From contig NZ_CP016294.1 in NCBI RefSeq assembly GCF_001704155.1, positions 1,361,501 to 1,425,500 of the forward strand: a stretch of 64,000 bases of DNA. The letters run 5' to 3'. This document shows, in pieces, positions 35,415-43,377 of the stretch. Source of the stretch: Stenotrophomonas rhizophila (GTDB lineage: Bacteria > Pseudomonadota > Gammaproteobacteria > Xanthomonadales > Xanthomonadaceae). The stretch's first letter is position 1. Every line of letters starts with the position of its first letter. Below the pieces are notes generated by a model that had not been told where the DNA came from, did not search any database, and worked only from the letters and a program-made list of their open reading frames with translations. The position numbers were made by a program, and so were the translations under genes.

Positions 35415-35756
35415 CGCGTAAAGCGCTGGCTGTTCGATTTTGCGCGCGCGGCCATGCGTGGCTGAGCGGCAACCAGAATGTCTGGGCTCGCGCGATGCTT
35501 TTGACCTTGTATCCGGTCGTCGCAGAGAACTGAGGGGGCGAGGGCGGGGGTGCCCTGGCCGGACTTTTAGCAGCATGGGTCGGGCGTATACGCCCGACGG
35601 GTTGGGCAGGAGCCCAACCCCGGTCTTGCCGTGTGCGCAGGACAGCGCACACGCGCAAGCTGCGATAAGCCCCATGGATGGGTTCACGCGTGTCCGGCCA
35701 GGGCACCCCCGTCCTCGCACCGCGCGATGAAAACCGAACAGCCAGCGCTCTACGCG
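35415..35756 (+). repeat. Large inverted repeat enclosing structured element copy D
   Basis: The left end, 35415-35440 (CGCGTAAAGCGCTGGCTGTT...), and the right end, 35730-35756, are complementary over about 27 bp with two mismatches, both G.T-compatible. Inside lies copy D (35538-35718). The remaining sequence on the left (35448-35537) shows nothing recognisable. The stretch 35757-35882 on the right is also non-coding and contains a segment related to the left arm of the inverted repeat at 54394 (35828-35852). Confidence 0.65.
35538..35718 (+). repeat. Covarying-stem structured element, copy D (expanded)
   Basis: The arms 35538-35564 and 35692-35718 pair over 27 bp with one G.U-type pair. 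The core keeps GCAGC (35570-35574) and GCTGC (35659-35663), but the CATGGATG-type loop between them is replaced by three successive hairpins: 35579-35598 (a perfect palindrome), 35599-35620 and 35631-35652. The second conserved hairpin, CCCCATGGATGGG, and TTCACGCG follow intact. Confidence 0.75.
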
Positions 35757-35882
35757 TGGATCCAGCACCGCCGAGAGCATTTATCCGCCCAGGCGCGATG
35801 CGTCGCCGTGCCGATCGTTCGTATCGGCAGTCGTCTGACGACCGACCCTACCGCGCTCATGCGCGCGTCCTCGTACACCGTT

Positions 35883-36365
35883 TTACGCGGCGAGTAGGCC
35901 GCGTTCGATGAGCCAGGCTTTTGCGTCTTCGGCATCCTGCTCGAACCAGGCGCGCGTGGAGCCGAGGCGATAGGTGTAGCCCCAGGCATCCATGTCGGCC
36001 ATCAGCTGCGCGCTGCCTACGCCCGGCAACTGCCCGGCCAGTACGATCTGCAGGTAGCAGGTGGCGTCTTCTTCGGGGACCGAATCGGTCGCGTCGGTGT
36101 GCACCAGCGCGCGGCGTTCGGGCGGCAGTACGATCAGGTGGCAGGCCTCGTGCAGCATCGAGTGCACCGGCGTGTCGTTACGCACGTAGACGTCGCTGGC
36201 GATGATGCCCGCCTCGGGCTCGCCCCAGTAACTGCCGGGAATCGGTGCGCCATCGGCCACGTGGTGCAGGTGCAGCGCGTGGCGGGCCAGCAACGCCGCC
36301 GCATCCTCGAAGGCGATGTCGCCCACCCGGGTGACCTGCGGTTCTGCTTCGGCGGCGGTGTTCAT
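35883..36365 (-). CDS. Hypothetical protein with HExxH motif, downstream of min genes
   Basis: A 160-residue soluble protein. It contains VHSMLHEACHLIVLPPERR, with His72-Glu73-x-x-His76 forming a zincin-like HExxH motif, and later EDATCYLQIVLAGQLPG. The motif and short length suggest a minimal metallopeptidase-like fold, but a third metal ligand cannot be assigned, so activity is uncertain. It follows minE by 48 bases on the same strand. A hairpin with stem CCCCTTCCC/GGGAAGGGG lies in that gap without a T run, so partial read-through from minCDE is possible. Confidence 0.7.
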   Translation of the reverse strand: MNTAAEAEPQVTRVGDIAFEDAAALLARHALHLHHVADGAPIPGSYWGEPEAGIIASDVYVRNDTPVHSMLHEACHLIVLPPERRALVHTDATDSVPEEDATCYLQIVLAGQLPGVGSAQLMADMDAWGYTYRLGSTRAWFEQDAEDAKAWLIERGLLAA

Positions 36366-36413
36366 GGCGTGTGCGTCCTGCGCCCCTTCCCGGTGGGGAA
36401 GGGGCCTTTACGA

Positions 36414-36674
36414 TCAGGGCTGCTGCGGGCCTTCCGGCAGCGCCACCGAAATGTCCAGCACGTCGTGCTCGCCGTCCTTGACCAGGTCTACCTTGACCGC
36501 GTCCGCGTCGATGTTCACGTACTTCTTGATCACTTCCAGCAGCTCGCGCTGCAGCAGCGGCAGGTAATCCGGGCCGCCACGGTGGCTGCGTTCCTGCGCG
36601 ATGATGATCTGCAGGCGGTTCTTGGCCGTTTCGGCGGTGGTCTTCTTCGTCTTGAGGAAATCGAACAGGCCCAT
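36414..36674 (-). CDS. minE: Cell division topological specificity factor MinE
   Basis: An 86-residue protein with the MinE layout. The N-terminal membrane/MinD-binding segment is [20 protein letters not shown] with [19 protein letters not shown] following. The C-terminal topological domain contains [20 protein letters not shown]. MinE stimulates the MinD ATPase and drives pole-to-pole oscillation, so that MinC blocks Z-rings away from midcell. It is separated from minD by two bases. Confidence 0.95.
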   Translation of the reverse strand: MGLFDFLKTKKTTAETAKNRLQIIIAQERSHRGGPDYLPLLQRELLEVIKKYVNIDADAVKVDLVKDGEHDVLDISVALPEGPQQP

Positions 36675-36676
36675 GC

Positions 36677-37486
36677 TTACCCTCCGAACAGCTTGCTGAA
36701 GAAGCCCTTCTTCTCAACAACGGTGAAGCGCATCGGGCGCTCTTCGCCGAGGATGCGGGCCACCGCATCATCGTATGCCTGGCCTGCCGGCGATTCTGCA
36801 TCCAGGATCACCGGCTCGCCCTTGTTGGACGCGTTCAGCACATCCCCCGATTCCGGGATCACGCCGATCGCCTTCAGCCCCAGCACCTCTTCCACGTCCG
36901 TGATGCTCAGCATCTCGCCCGACTCCACCCGGACCGGGCTGTAACGGGTCAGCAGCAGGAAGGCCGGCACGGCCTGGCCCGATTCGGCCTTGTGCGTCTT
37001 CGAATCCAGCAAGCCGATGATGCGGTCCGAGTCGCGTACCGACGACACTTCCGGGTTCACCACCACCACCGCGCGGTCAGCGAAATACATCGCCAGGAAC
37101 GCACCCTTTTCGATACCCGCCGGCGAATCGCAGATGATGTAATCGAAACCGTCAGCGGCCAGGTCCTTCAGCACCTTGCCCACGCCTTCCTGGGTCAGCG
37201 CATCCTTGTCGCGCGTCTGCGATGCCGCCAGCACGTACAGGTTGTCGAAACGCTTGTCCTTGATCAGGGCCTGCTTGAGCGTGGCCTCGCCGTGCACGAC
37301 ATTCACGAAGTCGTACACCACGCGCCGCTCGCAGCCCATGATCAGGTCGAGGTTGCGCAGGCCGACGTCGAAGTCGATCACCGCCACCTTCTTGCCCCTG
37401 CGCGCAAGGCCGCAGGCAAGGCTTGCGCTGGAAGTGGTCTTGCCGACGCCGCCCTTGCCGGAGGTGACTACGATGATTTCAGCCAA
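36677..37486 (-). CDS. minD: Septum site-determining ATPase MinD
   Basis: A 269-residue deviant-Walker ATPase. The P loop, [10 protein letters not shown], contains the signature lysine and the catalytic lysine. [20 protein letters not shown] and [15 protein letters not shown] follow. The C-terminal amphipathic membrane-targeting helix is [11 protein letters not shown]. The start is a TTG at 37486, chosen because AGGAGAAG lies just before it and MinD proteins begin (M)[12 protein letters not shown]; no ATG is in the right place. It recruits MinC and MinE to the membrane. Confidence 0.95.
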   Translation of the reverse strand: MAEIIVVTSGKGGVGKTTSSASLACGLARRGKKVAVIDFDVGLRNLDLIMGCERRVVYDFVNVVHGEATLKQALIKDKRFDNLYVLAASQTRDKDALTQEGVGKVLKDLAADGFDYIICDSPAGIEKGAFLAMYFADRAVVVVNPEVSSVRDSDRIIGLLDSKTHKAESGQAVPAFLLLTRYSPVRVESGEMLSITDVEEVLGLKAIGVIPESGDVLNASNKGEPVILDAESPAGQAYDDAVARILGEERPMRFTVVEKKGFFSKLFGG

Positions 37487-37521
37487 AGGACTTCTCCTGA
37501 TGATTCTGTTGGGTTGCCGCG

Positions 37522-38298
37522 TCAGTCCAGCGCAGCGATCTTGATCTGGTCCTGTTCCAGCCACACCTGCACGGCCTTGCCGCGCAGGTTGTCCGGGACA
37601 TCGTCCAGTACCTTGTAATGGCCGGCAATGGCGACCAGTTCAGCGTGGAAGTCACGGCAGAAAATGCGCGCCGTGGTGTTGCCCTGGGCACCTGCCAGGG
37701 CACGGCCCCGCAGCGTACCGTAAATATGGATGCTGCCATCGGCGATCACTTCGGCGCCCGCGCCGACCGTGGCCATCACCGTCAGGTCGCAGTTCTCCGC
37801 GTACAGCTGCTGGCCCGAACGCACGTTGCTGGTCTGCATGCGGCCGGGCTTGGGCGCATTGCCCGCGTCCACCGCCGCGGCAGGGGCCGGTGCGGCGGCA
37901 CGCGCGCGGCGTGCCGGTTCCGGGGCCGGTGCGGCTGCAACCGGCGCAGGTGCCGGCTCAGCCTCGGCGCGCTCGTACTGCGCGCGGAACTTGGCCAGCA
38001 GCGGCAGCCCCAGCTGCTGCGAGAGCAGGTCGGTTTCGTTGCTGCCGTAGGCCAGCGCCACCGGCAGCACGCCGGCACTGCGCAGGCCGTCCAGCAGCGC
38101 CTGGGCCGTGGCCACGTCGGGCATCTGGCTCAGGCCGCCGAAGTCCAGGATCACCGCAGCGCGGCCGAACAGCTTCGGCGCGCGGGCCACGCGGTCGTGC
38201 ATTTCTCGGGTGAGGCGTTCCACATCCAGGGTGCGGATGCGCAGGTTGGCGATGCCCACCTGGCCGATTTTCAGTTCACCGGCCTGTTCAAAATCCAT
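37522..38298 (-). CDS. minC: Septum site-determining protein MinC
   Basis: A 258-residue FtsZ-polymerisation inhibitor. The N-terminal domain (about 1-105) contains RAAVILDFGGLSQMPDVATA. A proline/alanine-rich linker (about 118-150) follows. The C-terminal beta-helix has VRSGQQLYAENCDLTVMATV, GAEVIADGSIHIYGTLRGRA and ARIFCRDFHAELVAIAG. The linker is longer and more Pro/Ala-rich than in Escherichia coli. The ATG at 38298 has AGGTGG upstream; a GTG 12 bases earlier is an alternative. minC-minD-minE form one operon, with 35 bases between minC and minD. Confidence 0.93.
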   Translation of the reverse strand: MDFEQAGELKIGQVGIANLRIRTLDVERLTREMHDRVARAPKLFGRAAVILDFGGLSQMPDVATAQALLDGLRSAGVLPVALAYGSNETDLLSQQLGLPLLAKFRAQYERAEAEPAPAPVAAAPAPEPARRARAAAPAPAAAVDAGNAPKPGRMQTSNVRSGQQLYAENCDLTVMATVGAGAEVIADGSIHIYGTLRGRALAGAQGNTTARIFCRDFHAELVAIAGHYKVLDDVPDNLRGKAVQVWLEQDQIKIAALD

Positions 38299-38311
38299 GT
38301 TCGCCGCCACC

Positions 38312-38908
38312 TCAGGTCCCCGTCGGTCGATGCGCGCGCAGCGGCTCGCGACGCTGGCCCACCCAGGGCACGTCCGGCAGCGCGTCGCCGTAGGTGTCGT
38401 GCACCCACTGGTAACTGCACAGGTCCTTGAGCAGCATGCTGGCCCGCACATCCACGTGCGGCATGTTGTTCTGCCCGACCTCGCGGAAGCCGAAGCTGCC
38501 GTGGAACAGCAGCGCCGCGTCGGCGCCGTGGTCCAGGAACACCTCGCAGGTCAGCTGCGGGTAGCGCAGCTCGGCGTAGCTCTGGGCATCGGCGTAGAAC
38601 GCCCGGCCCACACCACCGCCACGGCGGCGGCTGGCCACCACGATGCGGTCGATGTAGAAGAATTTGCTGGTCAGGTGCTGCTTGAACCAGGCGAAGTTGC
38701 TGCTGTCGTGCTGGCTGTCGCTGCCAAAACCGATCAGGAAGCCGGCCAGGTTGCCGTCGCGCTCGGCGACGCGGAAGTATTCAGCGGTTTCATAGAACAG
38801 GCGCAGGCGGGCGGCATCCAGCGGAAGAATGGCCAGGCCGGCGTTGTTGTTCAGGGCCAGGACGGAATCGAGCTCGTGCTCGCGCACGTCGCGGATGACA
38901 ATCGACAT
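38312..38908 (-). CDS. GNAT-family N-acetyltransferase
   Basis: A 198-residue GNAT protein. It begins MSIVIRDVREHELDSVLALN, and the acetyl-CoA binding segment is IDRIVVASRRRGGGVGRAFY, a variant of the R/Q-x-x-G-x-G/A motif A. The substrate is unknown. It lies 13 bases upstream of minC on the same strand, so it may be the first gene of the min transcript. Start is the ATG at 38908. Confidence 0.82.
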   Translation of the reverse strand: MSIVIRDVREHELDSVLALNNNAGLAILPLDAARLRLFYETAEYFRVAERDGNLAGFLIGFGSDSQHDSSNFAWFKQHLTSKFFYIDRIVVASRRRGGGVGRAFYADAQSYAELRYPQLTCEVFLDHGADAALLFHGSFGFREVGQNNMPHVDVRASMLLKDLCSYQWVHDTYGDALPDVPWVGQRREPLRAHRPTGT

Positions 38909-39045
38909 TGTGACTCCGTGGGGTAACGCGGTTGGCCCGTCTAGGGGCCCTGCCGGTGATTATTGCATGGGTGGCCGGGCAGGGCACAGGCCAGCCATGA
39001 CTTATGTCCGGGTGCAGCGGCGCAGGTTCAGCCTAAGATGCGTCC

Positions 39046-40239
39046 ATGTTGGGATACCTCAGCCAAACCCGAGTACTGCGACTGGCCGGCCTGTTCACCT
39101 GGGTCATGCTTGGCTTGCCGCTGGTCTATTCCCAGTACGAAGCGGTCCGCCGCAGCGGCGGCATCGACGTGCCGCCCCTGCTGCTGTTCGTGTCCTACCT
39201 GGCCTTCGGCGGCGGTTACCTGTGGCTGACCCGCGGCCTGCGCAACGGCGGCCATTCGGCCTGGTACGACCGCGCCATCCTGGTCCTGCTGACCATTTCC
39301 GCCCTGGCCGTGAGCTTCCTGAGCGGCTCGGGCCTGGGCAGCATCCTGATGATGGTCGCCGCCGGGGTCATCCCGTGGATGCTGCCGGCCCGGGTCGGGG
39401 TGATCTGGCTGCTGGTCAGCCAGCTGGCGGTCGCCCCGGTCTATTACCTGTTCCTGCCGTTCTCGCTGTTCGAGGCGGTGATGCAGTCGCTGCTGTATGG
39501 CGGCTTCTCCATGTTCATCTTCGTGACCAGCCTGGTTGCCCGCCAGCAGACCGACGCCCGCGAAGAGCAGCGCCGGCTCAATACCGAGCTGCGCGCCACC
39601 CGCGTGCTGCTGGCCGAAAGCGCCCGGGTCAACGAGCGCACCCGGATCTCGCGCGAGCTGCATGACCTGCTCGGCCACCACCTCACCGCGCTGAGCCTGA
39701 ACCTGGAAGTGGCCGGCCACATCACCGAGGGCCAGGCCCAGGAGCATGTGCACCAGGCCCATACCCTGGCCAAGCTGCTGCTCACCGACGTGCGCGAAGC
39801 GGTCAGCCAGCTGCGCGACAGCGGCGCCATCGACCTGGCCGCCGCGCTGCGCCCGCTGACCGAGCAGGTGCCCTCGCTGGACATCCACCTGGACATCGAA
39901 GAGCCGCTGAGCGTGGAAGACCCCGAACAGGCCCACGTACTGCTGCGCTGCACCCAGGAGATCATCACCAACGCGGTGCGCCATGCCCGCGCCCGCAACC
40001 TGTGGATCCAGGTATTCCGCGAGCCGCCGGGGCAGGTGGTGGTGCAGGCGCACGACGATGGCGTGGGTGCCGATGGCATCGTGATCGGCAACGGCTTGCG
40101 TGGCATGCGGGAACGCCTGCAACAATGCGGCGGTGAGCTGCAGATTGAAACCCACCGGGGTCAGGGCTTCCGCCTGCGCGCCTCGGTTCCCGGCGTGCCA
40201 GTGCTGATGCTGGGTGCCATCCTGGAAGGAGTGCGTTGA
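39046..40239 (+). CDS. Membrane sensor histidine kinase, DesK/NarL-partner type (HisKA_3)
   Basis: A 397-residue protein. Residues 1-165 form about six TM helices without a periplasmic domain. A HisKA_3 dimerisation region with ERTRISRELHDLLGHHLTAL (phosphorylated His206) follows, then an HATPase domain with CTQEIITNAVRHARARN and GVGADGIVIGNGLRGMRERL. The architecture is that of DesK-like kinases, which sense membrane state or small ligands; the signal is not evident here. It overlaps the response regulator start by one base. Confidence 0.88.
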   Translation: MLGYLSQTRVLRLAGLFTWVMLGLPLVYSQYEAVRRSGGIDVPPLLLFVSYLAFGGGYLWLTRGLRNGGHSAWYDRAILVLLTISALAVSFLSGSGLGSILMMVAAGVIPWMLPARVGVIWLLVSQLAVAPVYYLFLPFSLFEAVMQSLLYGGFSMFIFVTSLVARQQTDAREEQRRLNTELRATRVLLAESARVNERTRISRELHDLLGHHLTALSLNLEVAGHITEGQAQEHVHQAHTLAKLLLTDVREAVSQLRDSGAIDLAAALRPLTEQVPSLDIHLDIEEPLSVEDPEQAHVLLRCTQEIITNAVRHARARNLWIQVFREPPGQVVVQAHDDGVGADGIVIGNGLRGMRERLQQCGGELQIETHRGQGFRLRASVPGVPVLMLGAILEGVR

Positions 40240-40880
40240 TGATTCGCGTCTGCCTGGTCGACGACCAAACCCTGGTGCGGCAGGGAATCCGCTCGCTGCT
40301 CGCCCTGGATGACGGGATCGAAGTGGTGGCTGAAGCCGCCGATGGCCGCCAGGCCGTCGAGGTGGTGCCGCAGATCCGCCCCGACGTGGTGCTGATGGAC
40401 ATGCGCATGCCGGTGATGTCCGGGCTGGAGGCGTTGCAGTCGCTGTCGCGGCTGGGGCAGCTGCCGCCGACCATCATCCTCACCACCTTCGACGATGACC
40501 AGCTGGTCCTGGCCGGGCTCAAGGCCGGCGCCAAGGGCTACCTGCTCAAGGACGTGACCCTGGAACAGCTGGTCGGTGCCATCCGCACCGTGGCCGATGG
40601 CGGTTCGCTGGTGCAGCCGGCGGTCACCCAGCGCCTGCTGTCGGGGCTGGAGCACATGCGCAACGAGTTCGTGAGCCTGGACCGGCCCGACCCGCTCACC
40701 GACCGCGAGACCGAGATCCTGCGGCTGATGGCCAGCGGGTTCTCCAACAAGGAGATCGCCAATTCGCTGGGCGTGGCCGAAGGCACCATCAAGAACCATG
40801 TGTCCAACATCCTGTCCAAGCTGGGCGTGCGCGACCGCACCCGGGCCGTGCTGAAGGCATTCGAGCTGCAACTGGTGTGA
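40239..40880 (+). CDS. NarL/LuxR-family response regulator
   Basis: A 213-residue regulator with a receiver domain (LVDDQTLVRQG; phosphoacceptor Asp54 in VVLMDMRMPVMSG; conserved Lys in AKGYLLKD). A C-terminal LuxR helix-turn-helix follows, with LTDRETEILRLMASGFSNKE and VAEGTIKNHVSNILSKLGV. The ATG overlaps the kinase stop (TGATG). Targets are unknown; neighbouring genes offer no strong hint. A hairpin with stem AGGCCTGCG/CGCAGGCCT follows at 40914-40939. Confidence 0.88.
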   Translation: MIRVCLVDDQTLVRQGIRSLLALDDGIEVVAEAADGRQAVEVVPQIRPDVVLMDMRMPVMSGLEALQSLSRLGQLPPTIILTTFDDDQLVLAGLKAGAKGYLLKDVTLEQLVGAIRTVADGGSLVQPAVTQRLLSGLEHMRNEFVSLDRPDPLTDRETEILRLMASGFSNKEIANSLGVAEGTIKNHVSNILSKLGVRDRTRAVLKAFELQLV

Positions 40881-40913
40881 ACATGAACGCCAGTTGAAAG
40901 CATTGTGGGGCAA

Positions 40914-40939
40914 GGCCTGCGGCGGTCGTCGCAGGCCTC
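40914..40939 (+). terminator. Hairpin downstream of the two-component genes
   Basis: The stem AGGCCTGCG (40914-40922)/CGCAGGCCT (40931-40939) lies about 30 bases after the response regulator stop. There is no T run, so factor-independent termination is doubtful. The rest of the 264-bp gap up to 41144 shows only a possible promoter (TTGTCT near 41012) for the next gene. Confidence 0.45.
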
Positions 40940-41144
40940 CTTGCCGAAACCGGCAAATAAATATGGCCAACGGCCACATGCTGGCCCGCGCGATGCGCTA
41001 TCTTTCCGCTCCTTGTCTATTCAAAACCGCTGCTGGTATGGAAACCGGTGCGCCAATCCTGATCAACAACACCCGCGAAGCCTGCTAGGATTGGCGCTTC
41101 GCTTCAATCAACCCGGCCGTGGGATCGGCCCCGGAGACTCCTGA

Positions 41145-42224
41145 ATGACCCGTATTATCGAGTTCCTGATCGCCTTGGGGATCGTGGCTGGCCTGTTCGT
41201 CATCATTGGCGTTGTGCTGCCGGGCGAGCGTCACATTACCGAAAGCATCGAGACCAACCGCAAGATGACGATCGTGTACGACACGGTCAACAGCCTGCGC
41301 CGCTTCAAGGACTGGAACCCGCTCGTCCTGCGCGATCCCGCCGTTGAACTGAAGCACTCCGGCCCCGCCGCCGGCGTGGGTGCCCGCCTGGACTATTCCT
41401 CCAAGGAATCGTCGCTGGGCCAGGGCAGCTGGACGATCACCGAGTCCGAGCCGAACAAGCGCGTGGCCATCGCCATCGAGGACCAGACCAAGGGCCACGA
41501 CAAGAAGACCAGCTTCACGCTTGAGCCGACCGGCAAGGGTGGCCGCAACGTCAAGATCACCCAGGACTACAGCATCAAGTACGGCTGGAACCTGTTTGGT
41601 CGTTACGCCGGTCTGTACGTCAGCCGTCACGTCGGTGACGACCTGAAGCTGGGTCTGTCGCGCATGGCCAACATGCTGGCTACCGTGCCGAACATCGACT
41701 ACCGCACCGCCGAAGCCCCGCTGGTCGACCTGGCCATCGTCGATGCCCCGGCCGAAGACCTGCTGGTCGTCACCGCCGGCAACGTTGATCGCGGCGAAGC
41801 GACCATCACCAAGTCCATCAAGGACAACCAGGAGTGGATCAAGCGCGTGATGGAGGCCAATGACCTCGAAGCCGCCGGTCCGTTCCGCATCATCACCACT
41901 GACTTCGGTCAGGAGAAGTACGCCTTCGACGTGGCCCAGCCGGTCAAGAAGAAGGGTACTGCAGGCGCTTCGGCTGAAGCCCTGACGGTGAAGATCGATG
42001 GTGGTGCCCCGGTCAAGTACGTGCACGTTGCCCCGCACCGTACCGCCCACGCCAAGTACACCGGCCACATGGCTGGCCTGGACATCGCCCGCAACGCACT
42101 GCGTGCCTGGGCTGTGACCGGCGGCAACGAAGTGATCGATCGTCCGTACGAAACCTGGAACGGCGGTCTGGAGAAGTCGTTCACGCAGGAAGGTACGTAC
42201 GACATCTACTGGGCCGTCAAGTAA
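41145..42224 (+). CDS. SRPBCC/START-like protein with N-terminal membrane helix
   Basis: A 359-residue protein. The N-terminal helix IIEFLIALGIVAGLFVIIG is followed by an SRPBCC-type domain (about 25-180) containing RFKDWNPLVLRDPAVELKHS and GSWTITESEPNKRVAIAIE. The second half (about 185-355) is GyrI-like effector-binding in character and ends in TYDIYWAVK. Similar proteins are annotated as polyketide cyclase family, without known ligand. Codon use looks biased toward translationally optimal codons, suggesting strong expression, and GGAG precedes the ATG. It has its own strong terminator. Confidence 0.75.
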   Translation: MTRIIEFLIALGIVAGLFVIIGVVLPGERHITESIETNRKMTIVYDTVNSLRRFKDWNPLVLRDPAVELKHSGPAAGVGARLDYSSKESSLGQGSWTITESEPNKRVAIAIEDQTKGHDKKTSFTLEPTGKGGRNVKITQDYSIKYGWNLFGRYAGLYVSRHVGDDLKLGLSRMANMLATVPNIDYRTAEAPLVDLAIVDAPAEDLLVVTAGNVDRGEATITKSIKDNQEWIKRVMEANDLEAAGPFRIITTDFGQEKYAFDVAQPVKKKGTAGASAEALTVKIDGGAPVKYVHVAPHRTAHAKYTGHMAGLDIARNALRAWAVTGGNEVIDRPYETWNGGLEKSFTQEGTYDIYWAVK

Positions 42225-42257
42225 ACCGACGGTTGCCACGGATGTAACGTAGAACAG

Positions 42258-42292
42258 AAAACGCGCCGCTTCCTGCGGCGCGTTTTTTTTTG
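42258..42292 (+). terminator. Rho-independent terminator of the SRPBCC gene
   Basis: The stem AAAACGCGCCGC/GCGGCGCGTTTT with loop TTCCT is followed by a run of T. It is the strongest terminator in the window by eye. Confidence 0.93.
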
Positions 42293-42307
42293 GAGGAAGA
42301 TGCAGCC

Positions 42308-42679
42308 ATGCTCAACCTGGAACGACGCGCGCGTAAACCTTCGCTGCTGGCCTGCCTGGGGGGCCTGTTGGCGGCCACGGCCGTGGGCCTGTCGGCCTAT
42401 GCCTCGCACGGCATCGCCGAACCGCTGGCGCAGTCGCATGTGAACACTGCGGCGCTGTTCGCCTTTGGGCATGGCGTGGCGCTGGCCGTGCTGGGTCCCA
42501 CCCAGCAGAACAGCGTGGGCAAGCTGGCGTTGTATGTGCTGCTGTTGGGCACGCTGTTGTTCTCCGGCAGCTTGGTGGCCGGCGCGTTGTGGCAGTTGCG
42601 CACCGGGCTGGCCCCGGTGGGTGGCACGGCCTTGATGATCGGGTGGGTGGTGTACGCGCTCAATGCCCTGAGGCGCTGA
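42308..42679 (+). CDS. DUF423-family small membrane protein (YgdD-like)
   Basis: A 123-residue inner-membrane protein with four TM helices. LLAATAVGLSAYASHGI, FAFGHGVALAVLG and LLLGTLLFSGSLVAGALW match the DUF423/YgdD family of unknown function. GGAGG lies 11 bases before the ATG at 42308, immediately after the preceding terminator. The alkA gene follows after one base, so the two are co-transcribed. Confidence 0.82.
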   Translation: MLNLERRARKPSLLACLGGLLAATAVGLSAYASHGIAEPLAQSHVNTAALFAFGHGVALAVLGPTQQNSVGKLALYVLLLGTLLFSGSLVAGALWQLRTGLAPVGGTALMIGWVVYALNALRR

Positions 42680-42680
42680 C

Positions 42681-43355
42681 ATGCCGCGCTTCCGCCGGGG
42701 CTTTGATGTAGACGAGGCGCACGACTGGCTGTCGCGCCGGGACCGTCGGCTGGGCAGCTGGATGAAGCGGCTTGGGCCGGTGGCGGCGCCGCCCGGCTGG
42801 GCGCGCAGCTTCGACCCGGTCGATGCCCTGGCCCGCGCGATCCTGTTCCAGCAGCTCAGCGGCAAGGCCGCCTCCACCATCGTGGGCCGGGTGGAGACCG
42901 CCATCGGCAGCACCCGCCTGCACGCCGACACCCTGGCCCGGATCGATGACCCCGGCCTGCGCACCTGCGGTGTTTCCGGCAACAAAGCGTTGGCCCTGCG
43001 TGACCTGGCCCGGCGCGAGGCGGCCGGCGAGATTCCCGACCTGCGGCGGATGTCGGTGATGCCGCACGACGCGATCATCGACGCACTGGTGCCGATCCGC
43101 GGCATCGGCCGCTGGACCGTGGAAATGATGCTGATGTTCCGGCTCGGCCGCCCGGACATCCTGCCCATCGACGACCTCGGGGTGCGCAAGGGCGCCCAGC
43201 GGGTGGACAAGGCAGAAGCAATGCCGACCCCGAAGGAACTGGCCGCCCGCGGCGAAAAGTGGGGCCCGTTCCGGACCTACGCCAGCCTGTACCTGTGGCG
43301 CATCGCCGATTTCACCGAAAGCCCGAAGGCCAGCACCAACCGCTCCCAGGACTGA
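42681..43355 (+). CDS. alkA: DNA-3-methyladenine glycosylase II, AlkA-like (HhH-GPD)
   Basis: A 224-residue HhH-GPD glycosylase. AILFQQLSGKAASTIVGRVE precedes the helix-hairpin-helix motif, LVPIRGIGRWTVEMMLMF, and the catalytic aspartate lies in RPDILPIDDLGVRKG. It removes alkylated purines in base excision repair. It lacks the N-terminal TBP-like domain of Escherichia coli AlkA and is therefore short, as in many proteobacterial homologues. Its TGA is immediately followed by a GTAG repeat. Confidence 0.88.
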   Translation: MPRFRRGFDVDEAHDWLSRRDRRLGSWMKRLGPVAAPPGWARSFDPVDALARAILFQQLSGKAASTIVGRVETAIGSTRLHADTLARIDDPGLRTCGVSGNKALALRDLARREAAGEIPDLRRMSVMPHDAIIDALVPIRGIGRWTVEMMLMFRLGRPDILPIDDLGVRKGAQRVDKAEAMPTPKELAARGEKWGPFRTYASLYLWRIADFTESPKASTNRSQD

Positions 43356-43377
43356 GCCACGCAGGGCGTGGCGCTAC
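43354..43377 (-). repeat. GTAG palindromic repeat between convergent genes
   Basis: On the minus strand it reads GTAGCGCCACGCCCTGCGTGGC. It fills the whole space between alkA and the M15 peptidase gene and provides the TAG stop of the latter. Confidence 0.8.

Noticed and set aside
36382..36402. CCCCTTCCC/GGGAAGGGG hairpin after the min operon as a rho-independent terminator.
   Set aside because: No T tract follows on the minus strand, so it is mentioned only in the neighbouring gene entry.
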